Below, one piece after another: positions 43,319 to 52,440 of a stretch of 64,000 nucleotides of DNA. How positions within the stretch are numbered: position 1 is the stretch's first letter; every line of letters starts with the position of its first letter. A program made the translations under genes and the position numbers. Source of the DNA: Pedobacter sp. Hv1 (GTDB lineage Bacteria > Bacteroidota > Bacteroidia > Sphingobacteriales > Sphingobacteriaceae); the NCBI RefSeq assembly GCF_001412215.1, contig NZ_LLWP01000005.1, positions 1 through 64,000 of the forward strand, in the 5' to 3' direction. Under the pieces are notes generated by a model. The model was not told the DNA's origin. It did no database searches and saw nothing but the letters and a program-made list of their open reading frames with translations.

Positions 43319-43831
43319 ATGAAAAAGATCGTATTACTACTGGCTGTACTTGCCTATACGCTAACAGCAACTGCCCAAGATATAGATAAGGACAACATTA
43401 CAAAAGTTGGCGATTCTATTCCAGTATTTAATTTTGAAATTGAAAAAGGCAAAACCGTAAGTATCTCTGCTTATAAAGGCAAATTGATTTTAATTAATCT
43501 TTTTGCTACTTGGTGTCCGCCATGCAATGCAGAATTACCAGAAATGCAAAGCAAAATTTGGGATCAATACAAAGACAATAAAAACTTTGCCCTCTTTGTT
43601 TTCGGCCGTGAAGAAGGCTGGGATAAATTGATACCATACAAGGCAAAGAAAGGTTTCACCTTCCCTATTTTGCCAGATCTTGATCGAAGCATTTTTAGCA
43701 AATTTGCCAAACAGGCCATCCCCAGAAACATTCTAATTGATCAGCATGGTAAAATTATTTACCAGTCTTTAGGTTATGATGAGAATGAATTTAAAGTGCT
43801 CTTAGCCATAATAGCAAAAGAATTAAAATAG
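43319..43831 (+). CDS. TlpA-like thioredoxin-fold protein
   Basis: 170 residues from the ATG at 43319, which starts the signal peptide KIVLLLAVLAYTLTATAQ. Thioredoxin-fold core with LINLFATWCPPCNAELPEM, an active WCPPC site at about residue 72, then FPILPDLDRSIFSKFAKQAIPRNILIDQHGKI including the cis-Pro region. A periplasmic disulfide reductase or oxidoreductase of the TlpA/ResA type, acting on cytochrome c apoproteins or other exported thiols. No cytochrome maturation gene is adjacent. Confidence 0.9.
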   Translation: MKKIVLLLAVLAYTLTATAQDIDKDNITKVGDSIPVFNFEIEKGKTVSISAYKGKLILINLFATWCPPCNAELPEMQSKIWDQYKDNKNFALFVFGREEGWDKLIPYKAKKGFTFPILPDLDRSIFSKFAKQAIPRNILIDQHGKIIYQSLGYDENEFKVLLAIIAKELK

Positions 43832-43843
43832 TTAACGGTTAAG

Positions 43844-44425
43844 CTACCAGTTTTTACGCACTACTTTTTGTACAGGTATTGGTATTGTAATAGGGGCTTT
43901 ATTGGCCATGTATTGTTTAAAGCTAACAGCAAATGCTTTGGCAAATGTAGTGGCCAGCAGCTGATATTCTTTCCATTGCGACATGTTCAATTTGCCCGGA
44001 TCTTTTTCTAATGGTGTTCCGATAGGTGTACTTGGAACAAAATTGCCATAACGATCGCGTTGATAAGGAATAAAGTTAAAATCGCTGATCCAAAAACGGT
44101 ATTTTTGATCCTTAACTTCCACATAAAAACGATATAAAATTTCGCCAGAAGGATGAGACATCACCAACAAGGTTTTATCCACTACCATTTTTCCTTCGGC
44201 AACCCACAAACTATCTCCAATAGCCGAATTAGACTTTAAACTTTTGTTGCCCTTAAAATAATTAAATACCCTCAATTGAAGACTATCTTTAGGTTGATCT
44301 TTTAACGCTACAACCTCATAGTAGATCAGTTTCCCTTTTTCATCAAGTGGCAATAAAGCTTCCTCTTGTGCTCTTACCTGCACAACACCCATGGCGAATA
44401 AAAAAAGAAAACTGATCAGCTTCAT
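43844..44425 (-). CDS. DUF4468 domain secreted protein
   Basis: 193 residues with signal peptide (LFLFAMGVVQVRAQ). The mature part LPLDEKGKLIYYEVVALKDQPKDSLQLRVFNYF matches the DUF4468 TBP-like fold of Bacteroidota, followed by EGKMVVDKTLLVMSH and YRFWISDFNFIPYQRDRYGNF. Unknown role, periplasmic. It lies 46 bp after the porin gene on the same strand and may be the third gene of the amtB operon. Confidence 0.75.
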   Translation of the reverse strand: MKLISFLFLFAMGVVQVRAQEEALLPLDEKGKLIYYEVVALKDQPKDSLQLRVFNYFKGNKSLKSNSAIGDSLWVAEGKMVVDKTLLVMSHPSGEILYRFYVEVKDQKYRFWISDFNFIPYQRDRYGNFVPSTPIGTPLEKDPGKLNMSQWKEYQLLATTFAKAFAVSFKQYMANKAPITIPIPVQKVVRKNW

Positions 44426-44471
44426 TGTTAAATTAAAAAAAGGCCAGCTTGTACTGACGTCTAGTATGCTT

Positions 44472-45521
44472 TTAAAAAGTATATACCGCAGCTAAAGAAA
44501 ATTGAGAGGCCGATTTGGCACCAATTATCCCATTCTTATTGGCAAAACCTTGACTAAAGTCTTTATCACTATCAAAACGGATTTCTGGAATAAAGGTTAA
44601 CCCACCAGATTTGATATTGCCCGAAAAAGTGAAAGAAGACACACTCGCATTTGCAGCTGTACCCACTCCTTTGTAATTAAAAAATTCGGCACGCAAACCT
44701 AGGGCCACAGCAGGTGTAAATGCATATTGCGGATAGAGTGCAACACCAGAATAGCCTCCGTTATCGTTAGATACCGTATAATCTGCCGCATTTAAGCCCA
44801 ATTTAAATTGACCTGTAATTTGGTATGCAGTGGTCAAATCGAAGATGGTTCCCGTTCCTGCAGCACCAGCAGCACGACCTGAAAGTACATTTAAATAAGC
44901 TGTCCAACCTGTAGCCGGAACAATGGTCAATTGCGCTCCGATATGAGACACCCCATTAAAATCTTGATAAACGTTCCAATCGTTAAATAAGCCCGCCATT
45001 AAGCTTACTTTATCAGAAAAGGCATAACTGGCTTTGATCCCTGCATTTTGAAAAGGTCCAGAACCAAATAAATAAGAAGTAGAATAGTTAAAGTTAGCCG
45101 CTGGCGATATCACTTCGTACCCAATAAAAGTTCCCATATAGCCTGCTGTTACATTGAATTTGTCACTAAAAGCATAATTCACATATAAATTTTGGATATT
45201 AAAACTATTAGTGGTTTCATCATAAGCACCCAAAGCATTTGGAATAGATTGCGACTGTCCACGTGGTCCAAAAGACAGTTCGCCCACAAATGATGCCTTC
45301 CCAGTAGTTTTCTTTAAAGCAAGATCTATCATGCCTAACGAAACTGAATTTTGTTCATTAGCGAAATAGGTTTTGATATTTCCAGCTTTGTTAAAATCAT
45401 ATTTATAATAGGTATCTACAGAACCCGAGATCTGTAAAGGACTTGGCGTAGTTACTTGTGCAAAAGCGACAGTACCACAACCTAAAACAAGTGCAGAAAG
45501 CATGAATTTCTTTTTCATCAT
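44472..45521 (-). CDS. Outer membrane beta-barrel porin (BBP2/OmpL-like)
   Basis: 349 residues; start MMKKKF with a second possible Met; signal peptide ending GTVAFAQ. The mature protein alternates strands with aromatic girdles (VDTYYKYDFNKAG, ASFVGELSFGPRG, FNVTAGYMGTFIGYE, LKLGLNAADYTVS) and closes FSLAAVYTF with the terminal Phe of outer membrane barrels. It matches the beta-barrel porin-2 type often next to ammonium transporters in Bacteroidota. It follows amtB with an 86-bp gap containing a hairpin and may let ammonium or small solutes through the outer membrane. Confidence 0.82.
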   Translation of the reverse strand: MMKKKFMLSALVLGCGTVAFAQVTTPSPLQISGSVDTYYKYDFNKAGNIKTYFANEQNSVSLGMIDLALKKTTGKASFVGELSFGPRGQSQSIPNALGAYDETTNSFNIQNLYVNYAFSDKFNVTAGYMGTFIGYEVISPAANFNYSTSYLFGSGPFQNAGIKASYAFSDKVSLMAGLFNDWNVYQDFNGVSHIGAQLTIVPATGWTAYLNVLSGRAAGAAGTGTIFDLTTAYQITGQFKLGLNAADYTVSNDNGGYSGVALYPQYAFTPAVALGLRAEFFNYKGVGTAANASVSSFTFSGNIKSGGLTFIPEIRFDSDKDFSQGFANKNGIIGAKSASQFSLAAVYTF

Positions 45522-45568
45522 TTAAAGTTTGATAGCATTAAAATTAGACCGGTTAATAAGGATAGCAG

Positions 45569-45601
45569 GCTGTTTAGGCTTCATCTGAAAACCTAAACAG
45601 C
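45569..45601. other. Intercistronic hairpin between amtB and the porin gene
   Basis: GCTGTTTAGG (45569-45578) pairs perfectly with CCTAAACAGC (45592-45601), 13-nt loop, 7 bp after the amtB stop. No T-run follows on the minus strand, so it is more likely a 3'-protecting or attenuating element than a full terminator. Confidence 0.65.
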
Positions 45602-45607
45602 TTTGCA

Positions 45608-46966
45608 TTATAAGTTTGGTACTTCTTGACCTGCAACAATCAAAGTACCCTGACTGTATTTTTCGTCGTGCTGACTTGCATCTAAACCTTCTTCCTCTTC
45701 TTCGGCACTTACACGAATAGGCTGCACCAGATTGATGATCTTGAAAATTGCAAAGGATACTACAAAACTGAATACAATTACAATAAATGCGCCTTTCAAT
45801 TGTGTAAAGAAAAACTCTGGATTACCATATAATAAACCATCTGCACCAGCTGCATTTACCGTTTTTGTAGCGAATACACCTGTTAGCAACATACCTACAA
45901 TACCACCAACACCATGGCAAGGAAATACATCTAAAGTATCGTCAAGGCTAGTTTTTTGTTTCCATGAAACGACTAGGTTAGAAACTACCGCAGCAAAAAC
46001 ACCGATAAATATACTGGAAGGAATACTTACAAAACCAGCACCAGGTGTAATGGCTACCAAACCAACTACAGCACCGATACAGAAACCTAAAACCGAAGGT
46101 TTTTTACCTCTTGCCACATCAAAAAACATCCACGATAAACCTGCAGCACCTGCAGCAGTATTGGTGGTAATAAAAGCAGAAACTGCTAAAGCATTTGCAC
46201 CCAAGGCAGAGCCTGCGTTAAAGCCAAACCAACCAAACCATAATAAACCGGTACCAATTAATACATAAGGAATATTGGCCGGCGGAACTTCTTTATGCTC
46301 AAGATGTGATTTCCGACGTTTCAACACCAAAGCTCCTGCCAATGCAGCCATCCCAGCAGAAATATGAACCACGGTACCTCCAGCAAAATCAAGAACTCCC
46401 ATTTTAAACAACATCCCTTCTGGATGCCAGGTCCAATGGGCCAATGGCGAATACACGAAGATGGCAAACAATACAATAAATAAGATATAAGAAGTAAACT
46501 TGATTCGCTCGGCTACTGCCCCAACTACCAAACCGGGTGTAATGATGGCAAACATCAATTGGAACACAGCAAATAAAGACAAAGGAATTGTTCCCCAAGC
46601 TGGTCCAGAATTTACCCCTTGAAAAAACAGAAAGGTTTTTGGGTTGCCGATTAAACCATGAATTGACTGTCCAAAGGCTAGGCTAAATCCAACAACTGTC
46701 CAAAGCACAGTAATTACCCCTGCAGCAACCATACTTTTGATCATCGTTGACAATACATTTTTACGATGAACCATTCCACCATAAAAAAAGGCAAGTCCCG
46801 GTGTCATTAAAAATACCAATGCAGCAGCAATTAAAACGAAGGCAATGTCTGGCGCACTGTATTTTCCTTCATCAAAATTTGGAAGCAGAGGAATAAAAAG
46901 AGCTAAAATTGCCAGTATCAATAAAACTGCAAAAGGAGCATACTGTTTAAATAAAATTTTACTCAT
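45608..46966 (-). CDS. amtB: Ammonium transporter
   Basis: 452 residues, eleven-span Amt/MEP/Rh protein. An N-terminal hydrophobic segment (FAVLLILAILALFIPLL) precedes DIAFVLIAAALVFLMTPGLAFFYGGMVHRKN. Twin pore histidines are in DFAGGTVVHISAG and FPCHGVGGIVG. The family signature GLLWFGWFGFNAGSALG is present. The tail is acidic. It conducts ammonium at the inner membrane during nitrogen limitation. Unusually for amtB loci, no glnK (PII) gene lies next to it; the partner is a porin. The upstream 340 bp are extremely AT-rich. Confidence 0.96.
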   Translation of the reverse strand: MSKILFKQYAPFAVLLILAILALFIPLLPNFDEGKYSAPDIAFVLIAAALVFLMTPGLAFFYGGMVHRKNVLSTMIKSMVAAGVITVLWTVVGFSLAFGQSIHGLIGNPKTFLFFQGVNSGPAWGTIPLSLFAVFQLMFAIITPGLVVGAVAERIKFTSYILFIVLFAIFVYSPLAHWTWHPEGMLFKMGVLDFAGGTVVHISAGMAALAGALVLKRRKSHLEHKEVPPANIPYVLIGTGLLWFGWFGFNAGSALGANALAVSAFITTNTAAGAAGLSWMFFDVARGKKPSVLGFCIGAVVGLVAITPGAGFVSIPSSIFIGVFAAVVSNLVVSWKQKTSLDDTLDVFPCHGVGGIVGMLLTGVFATKTVNAAGADGLLYGNPEFFFTQLKGAFIVIVFSFVVSFAIFKIINLVQPIRVSAEEEEEGLDASQHDEKYSQGTLIVAGQEVPNL

Positions 46967-47304
46967 GAATTTTAGTATTTAGCGGTTGATTTTTGATTAA
47001 TTAACTAAAACTAAATATAAAAATTCAAAATTTTACTAAAAAATGATTAAAAAAGTCAAATATTTTAACTAAAAAATAAAAAATAACTAAAATATCATAA
47101 ATAAAAACATAATTTTATTTAAAATAAAACAAATCGAAACAATAATTATTAAATAAATAGATTAAATAATTAAAAACTAAACTAATAAGCACAAATAATG
47201 ATCAAAAAAACATATGAATTTCTTAAAATATTCAAAAAATAACATGAATTAGCAAAAAAAATCATCAAAAACCGAGAAAAAACTTAATTCGTATCTTTAT
47301 CAAC
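46967..47304. promoter_or_regulatory. Extremely AT-rich region upstream of amtB with recurrent TAACTAAAA words
   Basis: This 338-bp gap between divergent genes is very poor in G and C. It holds many A-tracts and repeated words (AACTAAAA, TTACTAAAA, TAACTAAAAT, AATAACTAAAA) clustered at 47000-47100. No gene. It may be bent DNA or a set of regulator sites for amtB. On the right side a TATCTTTA minus-7-like element precedes the SRPBCC gene. Confidence 0.5.
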
Positions 47305-47784
47305 ATGAAATCGTATCATTTAACTTTCAAGCAATGCTTTCCCATTTCTTTAGCAGCTGCTTGGGATTTTTTTTCTTCTCCAAACAATTTGGTAAAAATT
47401 ACCCCAGACGACATGGCCTTTAAGGTTACTTCAGCTTTCGACCCTCAACAACAGATGTATCCAGGTATGATCATTACTTACAAAGTATCACCAATACTGG
47501 GCATCAATCTAAACTGGATGACAGAGATTACCCAAGTTGAACACGAAAAATATTTTATTGATGAGCAGCGTTTTGGCCCATTTCAATTTTGGCACCACCA
47601 ACATCATTTTAAAGCGATACCTAATGGAGTAGAAATGACCGATATTTTAACTTATGGTTTACCAATGGGCATTTTAGGCCAAATGGCACATGGCCTGATG
47701 GTTGGCAACAAGATCAAATCCATTTTTGACTTTCGAGAAAAGAAAACAATTGAACTACTTGGCAATTACGCCAATAAGCTTTAG
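47305..47784 (+). CDS. SRPBCC family ligand-binding protein
   Basis: 159 residues with the START/Bet v1-like helix-grip pattern: FPISLAAAWDFFSSPNNLVKITPDDMAF at the N-terminus, then beta strands (YPGMIITYKVSPI, WMTEITQVEHEKYFIDEQRFGPFQFWHHQHHF) and the closing helix around IKSIFDFREKK. No signal peptide, cytosolic. Family members bind hydrophobic ligands; the ligand here is unknown. The stop overlaps the convergent hexosaminidase gene by four bases. Confidence 0.82.
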   Translation: MKSYHLTFKQCFPISLAAAWDFFSSPNNLVKITPDDMAFKVTSAFDPQQQMYPGMIITYKVSPILGINLNWMTEITQVEHEKYFIDEQRFGPFQFWHHQHHFKAIPNGVEMTDILTYGLPMGILGQMAHGLMVGNKIKSIFDFREKKTIELLGNYANKL

Positions 47785-50066
47785 TGAAAAAACAAGGAAG
47801 GATCAACAGCCTTTAATTGCCCATTAGGTTGCTTACACTGTAACTGCAAGGTATAACCCCCACCTCCTTCAACAAACAATAACTCGAAAGGATGATAACC
47901 TTTTTCTAATGCAATTTCTGCCGATTTCTCTATAGAAAAATGCATCCCATCATTATCGATCAATACTTTATCGCCGATTTTCAATAGACTGCCATCATCA
48001 GACCGAAGTGCAAAGGTGTATATACCTGTTGTTGGGGCATAAAAATATCCGACATGACGTGTAGCAAAACTTGGTGCTGTCTCTGTTAATGGAATTTCTA
48101 CAGCCTTTGTTATTTTTTCTGCCTTCAGATCTTTTTCATTGATTGATTTTGCATTTTTATAATAAACAGGGTAATAATAAAATTTCAACCCACTCTCCAA
48201 CTTCTTTCCTGTTACAGCCTTTAAATAAGCTTGTTTTTCGTAATCGATGGTATATACATCGCTCTTGTTCCCATTACTGATAAACCCAGCCATTTTCAAC
48301 TGAACTGGTGCTTTAATCAGTAATTTGCTTGGAAGTATTTTAGCACTTAGACCAGGTATAGTCCCATTTGTGGTATAACGCACCACCATTTCCTTAAACG
48401 GCTTTTTAATTGTTAAGTAAGCACTGTCAACAAACACACTTTTTTCGGCAAAACCCTTAATATCTGGCATCCTATAATTGATATTCATTGCACCCATTAG
48501 CTGAGTATGCACTTGTAAACGACGATCAAAATCTGGCCAATTTTCTTCATTTTTATTCCAGGCCACTTCTGCTAATGCCAACAACCTAGGAAAGACCATA
48601 TACTCCAACCTTCTTTCTGAGGGGATATATTCCGTCCAGATATTGGCTTGTACACCCTTCACTTTTTTTCGCTCTGCTGTAGTAAGGTTATAGTTATAAG
48701 GATCAAAGCCATATACTTTTTGCAAGCTACCCCCATCCTGTTGCGCATCAAAATAACAGTACTCCCCTGGGGTCATGAGCATTTCTATGCCTTTTTCTGC
48801 TGCAATTTTTGGCGCTTTTGGCACCCATGTTCGCCAGTACATCATGGTGGCCGTTGGCGAAACCCCACCATCTAAAATTTCATCCCAACCGATCAGTTTT
48901 TTTCCTTTGCTGTTGAAGAATTTTTCCATCCTTCGTACAAAATAGCTTTGTAACTCATCTACGGTTTTCAAGCCTTCTTTCTTCATCAGTTCTTCGCATT
49001 GTGGAATGTTTTTCCAACTGCTTTTCTCTACCTCATCTGCACCTAAGTGGATGTATTTACTTGGAAAAAGTGCCGCAATTTCTGAGAATACATTTTCAGC
49101 AAACTCATAGGTAGTTTCCTTACAAGGACATAAAGGCTCTGTAAAATCTTTAGCCAAACCACTTTTGCCTTTGGCAGTTAACCAAGGCATGAGATGGGTT
49201 GCTGCCATCATATGTCCAGGCATATCAATTTCAGGAATAATTTCTACTCCTTTATTTGTTGCATAGGCAATTAAGCCTCGCATTTCTTCTTGCGTATAAA
49301 AACCACCATATTTAAGCTCCCCATCAACCATTTTGAAATGTTTTTGAGGCAATGTATAATCTGGATTGGTTTTGGCCAATTCCATACATACCGTATCTTG
49401 GTTGTTCAACTTTCGCCAAGCACCTTTTGAGGTTAATTCAGGATATTTTTTAATCTCTAAACGCCAACCCTGATCGTCTGTCAAATGCAAATGAAACTTA
49501 TTGAATTTATAATAAGCCATCCTATCAATCATTGTACGCAAGTAAGCTAAATCAAAAAAGTGTCTCGATACATCTAGATGAACCCCTCTCCAGGCAAAAC
49601 GTGGATGATCTTCAATTGCTACACAGGGTACTGCAATTGTTTTAATCCCTACTTGACCTGTAGCTAAAACCTTAACCCCCATTAACTGTTTTAAAGTAGC
49701 AATTGCCCAAAAAGCAGCGGCTGTACTTTTCACCTTAATTTCGATCAAGTTCTTTTTAATGATCAAATGATAACCTTCATCAGCGTTAATAGATGGATCG
49801 TATTTTAATACAACTTTGTTTGCAGGCACACTTTGAGCACTGCACTTTAAAGAAAATGCTTTTAACTCATCAACCGCAGGACTAAATTCTTTTCCTCCAT
49901 TGATCAGTACAATTTTAGTTGAATTGCTCCAAGTGAAGCTACCGGTGCCAGCGATTATTTTTACTGGGCGTGGAATAATGGCATACTTATCCTGTTGCTG
50001 TGCAAACGCAAAGATGGGACATAACACTAAAATTATTCTTAATGTTACTTTTCCTAAAATATTCAT
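47781..50066 (-). CDS. Family 20 beta-N-acetylhexosaminidase with C-terminal PA14-like domain
   Basis: 761 residues, signal peptide (IILVLCPIFAFAQ). The GH20b N-terminal alpha/beta domain (30-150) precedes the GH20 barrel, which includes RFAWRGVHLDVSRHFF, KFNKFHLHLTDDQGWRLEIK, EIIPEIDMPGH and the catalytic Asp-Glu pair in HLGADEVEKSSW. A FN3-like/chitobiase C-terminal region is followed by a PA14-like sugar-binding domain (about 650-755: YFYAPTTGIYTFALRSDDGSLLKI). It removes terminal GlcNAc or GalNAc from glycans or chitin fragments in the periplasm or at the surface. No SusCD pair is adjacent. Confidence 0.93.
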   Translation of the reverse strand: MNILGKVTLRIILVLCPIFAFAQQQDKYAIIPRPVKIIAGTGSFTWSNSTKIVLINGGKEFSPAVDELKAFSLKCSAQSVPANKVVLKYDPSINADEGYHLIIKKNLIEIKVKSTAAAFWAIATLKQLMGVKVLATGQVGIKTIAVPCVAIEDHPRFAWRGVHLDVSRHFFDLAYLRTMIDRMAYYKFNKFHLHLTDDQGWRLEIKKYPELTSKGAWRKLNNQDTVCMELAKTNPDYTLPQKHFKMVDGELKYGGFYTQEEMRGLIAYATNKGVEIIPEIDMPGHMMAATHLMPWLTAKGKSGLAKDFTEPLCPCKETTYEFAENVFSEIAALFPSKYIHLGADEVEKSSWKNIPQCEELMKKEGLKTVDELQSYFVRRMEKFFNSKGKKLIGWDEILDGGVSPTATMMYWRTWVPKAPKIAAEKGIEMLMTPGEYCYFDAQQDGGSLQKVYGFDPYNYNLTTAERKKVKGVQANIWTEYIPSERRLEYMVFPRLLALAEVAWNKNEENWPDFDRRLQVHTQLMGAMNINYRMPDIKGFAEKSVFVDSAYLTIKKPFKEMVVRYTTNGTIPGLSAKILPSKLLIKAPVQLKMAGFISNGNKSDVYTIDYEKQAYLKAVTGKKLESGLKFYYYPVYYKNAKSINEKDLKAEKITKAVEIPLTETAPSFATRHVGYFYAPTTGIYTFALRSDDGSLLKIGDKVLIDNDGMHFSIEKSAEIALEKGYHPFELLFVEGGGGYTLQLQCKQPNGQLKAVDPSLFFH

Positions 50067-50077
50067 AAAAACCTTAA

Positions 50078-51025
50078 TTAAGCTATATACGCTGAGCCTT
50101 GAATAACACCCCTGCGTTCAATTTCTTTATCGATATAAGTTTGTATAGCAGATTTGTTAAGCCCCCAATTGGGTGCAATCAGTAAATCCCAATCTGAAAT
50201 ACCAAACAAACGTTGAATTACAATATCTGGGCGCAATAAAGGAATCAATTCACAAAGCAAATCTGTGTATTCCTCTAAAGTAAAGAGTTTAAATGGATTT
50301 TTCTTGTATTTGGCACCCATAATAGAGCCCTCTACAATGTGTAAATGATGGAATTTCACAAATTTGATCTGTGGAAAACGATTGATCTCGTGAATATAAC
50401 CATACATCATCTCTCTGGTTTCCCATGGAAAGCCAAAAATGGTATGCACACAAAGATCTAACTTGGTATTGTCTAAAAGTTTTACCGCTTCAACAAATTC
50501 TGCATGACTACAGCCTCTGTTAATTTGATCAAGGGTTTCATCGTAGATCGACTCCATCCCCATTTCTAAATCTACATCAAAACGATCGGTATAACTTTCT
50601 AACAAAGCCACTTTCTCCGCATCTATACAATCAGGTCTTGTACCTACCGCAAAACCAACCACATCTTCGGTATTGATGGCCAAAGCTTCGTCGTACATCA
50701 TTTTTAGGTAATGTACCGGTGCGTAAGTATTGGTATTGGGTTGAAAATAAACAATAAATTTATCGGCTTTATAAGAAGTTTTAGCCCTTCTCATTCCTTC
50801 TTCGAGCTGCTCCTTAATGGTAGGTAGCTTTCTTGAGGGTTCTGGTGTAAAAGAGTCTACATTACAATAGGTACAACCCCCATAGCCTTTACTGCCATCG
50901 CGATTGGGACAGGTAAATCCACCATCTACAATAACTTTAAATACACGTTGTCCATTGTACTTTTCACGTAAATGTATACCGTAGTTCTTATAACCTTTTA
51001 CTCCCGAATCTAATGCTGTTCCCAT
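50078..51025 (-). CDS. TIGR01212 family radical SAM protein (YhcC-like)
   Basis: 315 residues from the ATG at 51025; the longer frame to 51079 is rejected because two overlapping minus-7-like elements (51032-51039 and 51040-51047) lie just upstream of 51025. The cluster motif is CPNRDGSKGYGGCTYC, an extended spacing typical of TIGR01212, with FIVYFQPNTNTYAP, VGTRPDCID and EMGMESIYDETLDQINRG. The family has tRNA-modification-like relatives (Elp3-type) but no settled substrate. It follows the hexosaminidase on the same strand direction but is upstream of it, 11 bp before that gene's start. Confidence 0.85.
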   Translation of the reverse strand: MGTALDSGVKGYKNYGIHLREKYNGQRVFKVIVDGGFTCPNRDGSKGYGGCTYCNVDSFTPEPSRKLPTIKEQLEEGMRRAKTSYKADKFIVYFQPNTNTYAPVHYLKMMYDEALAINTEDVVGFAVGTRPDCIDAEKVALLESYTDRFDVDLEMGMESIYDETLDQINRGCSHAEFVEAVKLLDNTKLDLCVHTIFGFPWETREMMYGYIHEINRFPQIKFVKFHHLHIVEGSIMGAKYKKNPFKLFTLEEYTDLLCELIPLLRPDIVIQRLFGISDWDLLIAPNWGLNKSAIQTYIDKEIERRGVIQGSAYIA

Positions 51026-51142
51026 CGACTGCAAAAATACAAAATTAGTTTGGAATAGTCTCTTAACCCGCAGCCACAAGATTTAGATGGAGGCAATTAG
51101 CACTATCATTTCATTTTAAGCTCTGATCTAGGCATCAATATA

Positions 51143-51213
51143 TCTGTTCATCGATTTTAAAGATACATCTATCGATAATAATCTTACGGCCACTATTTAG
51201 TAAGCTAACTTCA
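51143..51213 (+). promoter_or_regulatory. LytTR-type tandem site and promoter of the RCC1-repeat gene
   Basis: Half-sites TCTGTTCAT (51143-51151) and TACATCTAT (51164-51172), 12 bp apart, each followed by CGAT. After exactly 33 bp comes TAACTTCA (51206-51213) as minus-7. The layout is identical to those at 14246, 15812 and 16488 although this locus is about 35 kb away. The ATG is at 51250. Confidence 0.75.
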
Positions 51214-51249
51214 TCCTACTTATTAAAAACAATATAAAACCTCATTGAC

Positions 51250-52398
51250 ATGAAAAGAAATCATCTTTTTAACCCTGTACTTATTTTAGCCATAGGTGCG
51301 GCATTATTTTTTACCAGTTGTAAAAAAGAAAAAACTACAGTAGATACGCCTACTCCACCAGTAGTTGCTGATATTAAAATTGAAGCTGGTGGCGGACATA
51401 GTTTTCTGTTGAAACCAGATGGCGTACTCTGGGCAGTAGGCTATAATGACTTTGGTCAGTTGGGTACTGGTAATACCGCCAATTCAAATAGCTGGATCAA
51501 GGCTGCAGAAAATGTAAAATCAGTTTCTGCAGGCTATCAGCATAGTTTGATCCTTAAAAATGACAATACCGTTTGGTCTGCAGGATTGAATACCTCCGGA
51601 CAGTTGGGCGATGGCACCAAAGTCAATAAAAGCATTTATACACAAGTAGCCACTGGCGTAAAAGAAGTTTATGCAGGCTATTATTATTCATTTATCCTTA
51701 AAACCGACAATACACTTTGGGCCGCAGGCGACAATGCTTTTGGAGAATTAGGAGAAACCCCTGCTGGCGTCTCAAAAAGCACTTTCTTTCAGGTGGCAAC
51801 AGATATCAAAAGTGTAGCTATTGGTGGGAACCATACCCTTTTCTTAAAAACAGACAACACGGTTTGGGCTGCAGGCGCAAATAATTCCGGACAATTAGGA
51901 ATTGGGAGTATTGGTGGCGACAGCAACAATAAACTGGTTAAAGTTACCGATAACGCAAAGTCAGTTGCAGCGGGTATCCTACATAGTGTGATCTTAAAAA
52001 ACGACAATACACTTTGGAGCTGCGGATTAAATGACAGTGGTCAGTTGGGCAATGGCACAACAACATCAAGCGGAACCTTAACTCAAATTGCTACTAATGT
52101 AAAATCTGTTGAAGTGGGGATTAGAGGCTATAATATCTTTCTGCTAAAAAATGACAATACATTTTGGGCTTGTGGCTGGAATAATTATGGGCAATTGGCC
52201 AATGGAAACAATACTAATCAATCTAATCTGATCAAAATTTCAGACGATGTAATCGATTTTAGCGCTGGCTTTGCCCATGTTCTATTTATGAAGAGCGACA
52301 AAACCATTTGGGGATCTGGTGCAGATGATATTGGGCAGATAGGCAATGGCACAGTAGGCGCCCATAAAAACACCTTGGTTAAGGTGGTTATCCCTTAA
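51250..52398 (+). CDS. RCC1-repeat (seven-bladed propeller) lipoprotein
   Basis: 382 residues, lipoprotein signal ending FTSC (Cys24). The mature part is seven RCC1 repeats of about 47-50 residues, each with a core like NDFGQLG, NTSGQLG, NAFGELG, NNSGQLG, NDSGQLG, NNYGQLA and DDIGQIG, preceded by LKxDNTxWxxG strands. Seven repeats close one beta propeller, a binding scaffold. Exported and lipid-anchored, probably surface exposed. It is the first gene behind the LytTR-type promoter, with the collagen-like lipoprotein next. Confidence 0.88.
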   Translation: MKRNHLFNPVLILAIGAALFFTSCKKEKTTVDTPTPPVVADIKIEAGGGHSFLLKPDGVLWAVGYNDFGQLGTGNTANSNSWIKAAENVKSVSAGYQHSLILKNDNTVWSAGLNTSGQLGDGTKVNKSIYTQVATGVKEVYAGYYYSFILKTDNTLWAAGDNAFGELGETPAGVSKSTFFQVATDIKSVAIGGNHTLFLKTDNTVWAAGANNSGQLGIGSIGGDSNNKLVKVTDNAKSVAAGILHSVILKNDNTLWSCGLNDSGQLGNGTTTSSGTLTQIATNVKSVEVGIRGYNIFLLKNDNTFWACGWNNYGQLANGNNTNQSNLIKISDDVIDFSAGFAHVLFMKSDKTIWGSGADDIGQIGNGTVGAHKNTLVKVVIP

Positions 52399-52440
52399 CC
52401 ACTCATTCAACAAACACATCAACCTTTAAATCTATTTCAC

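Noticed and set aside
46404..46598. Short open frames inside amtB, hppA, clpC and the APC genes on other frames
   Set aside because: All are shadows of strongly supported genes with domain motifs in the main frame.
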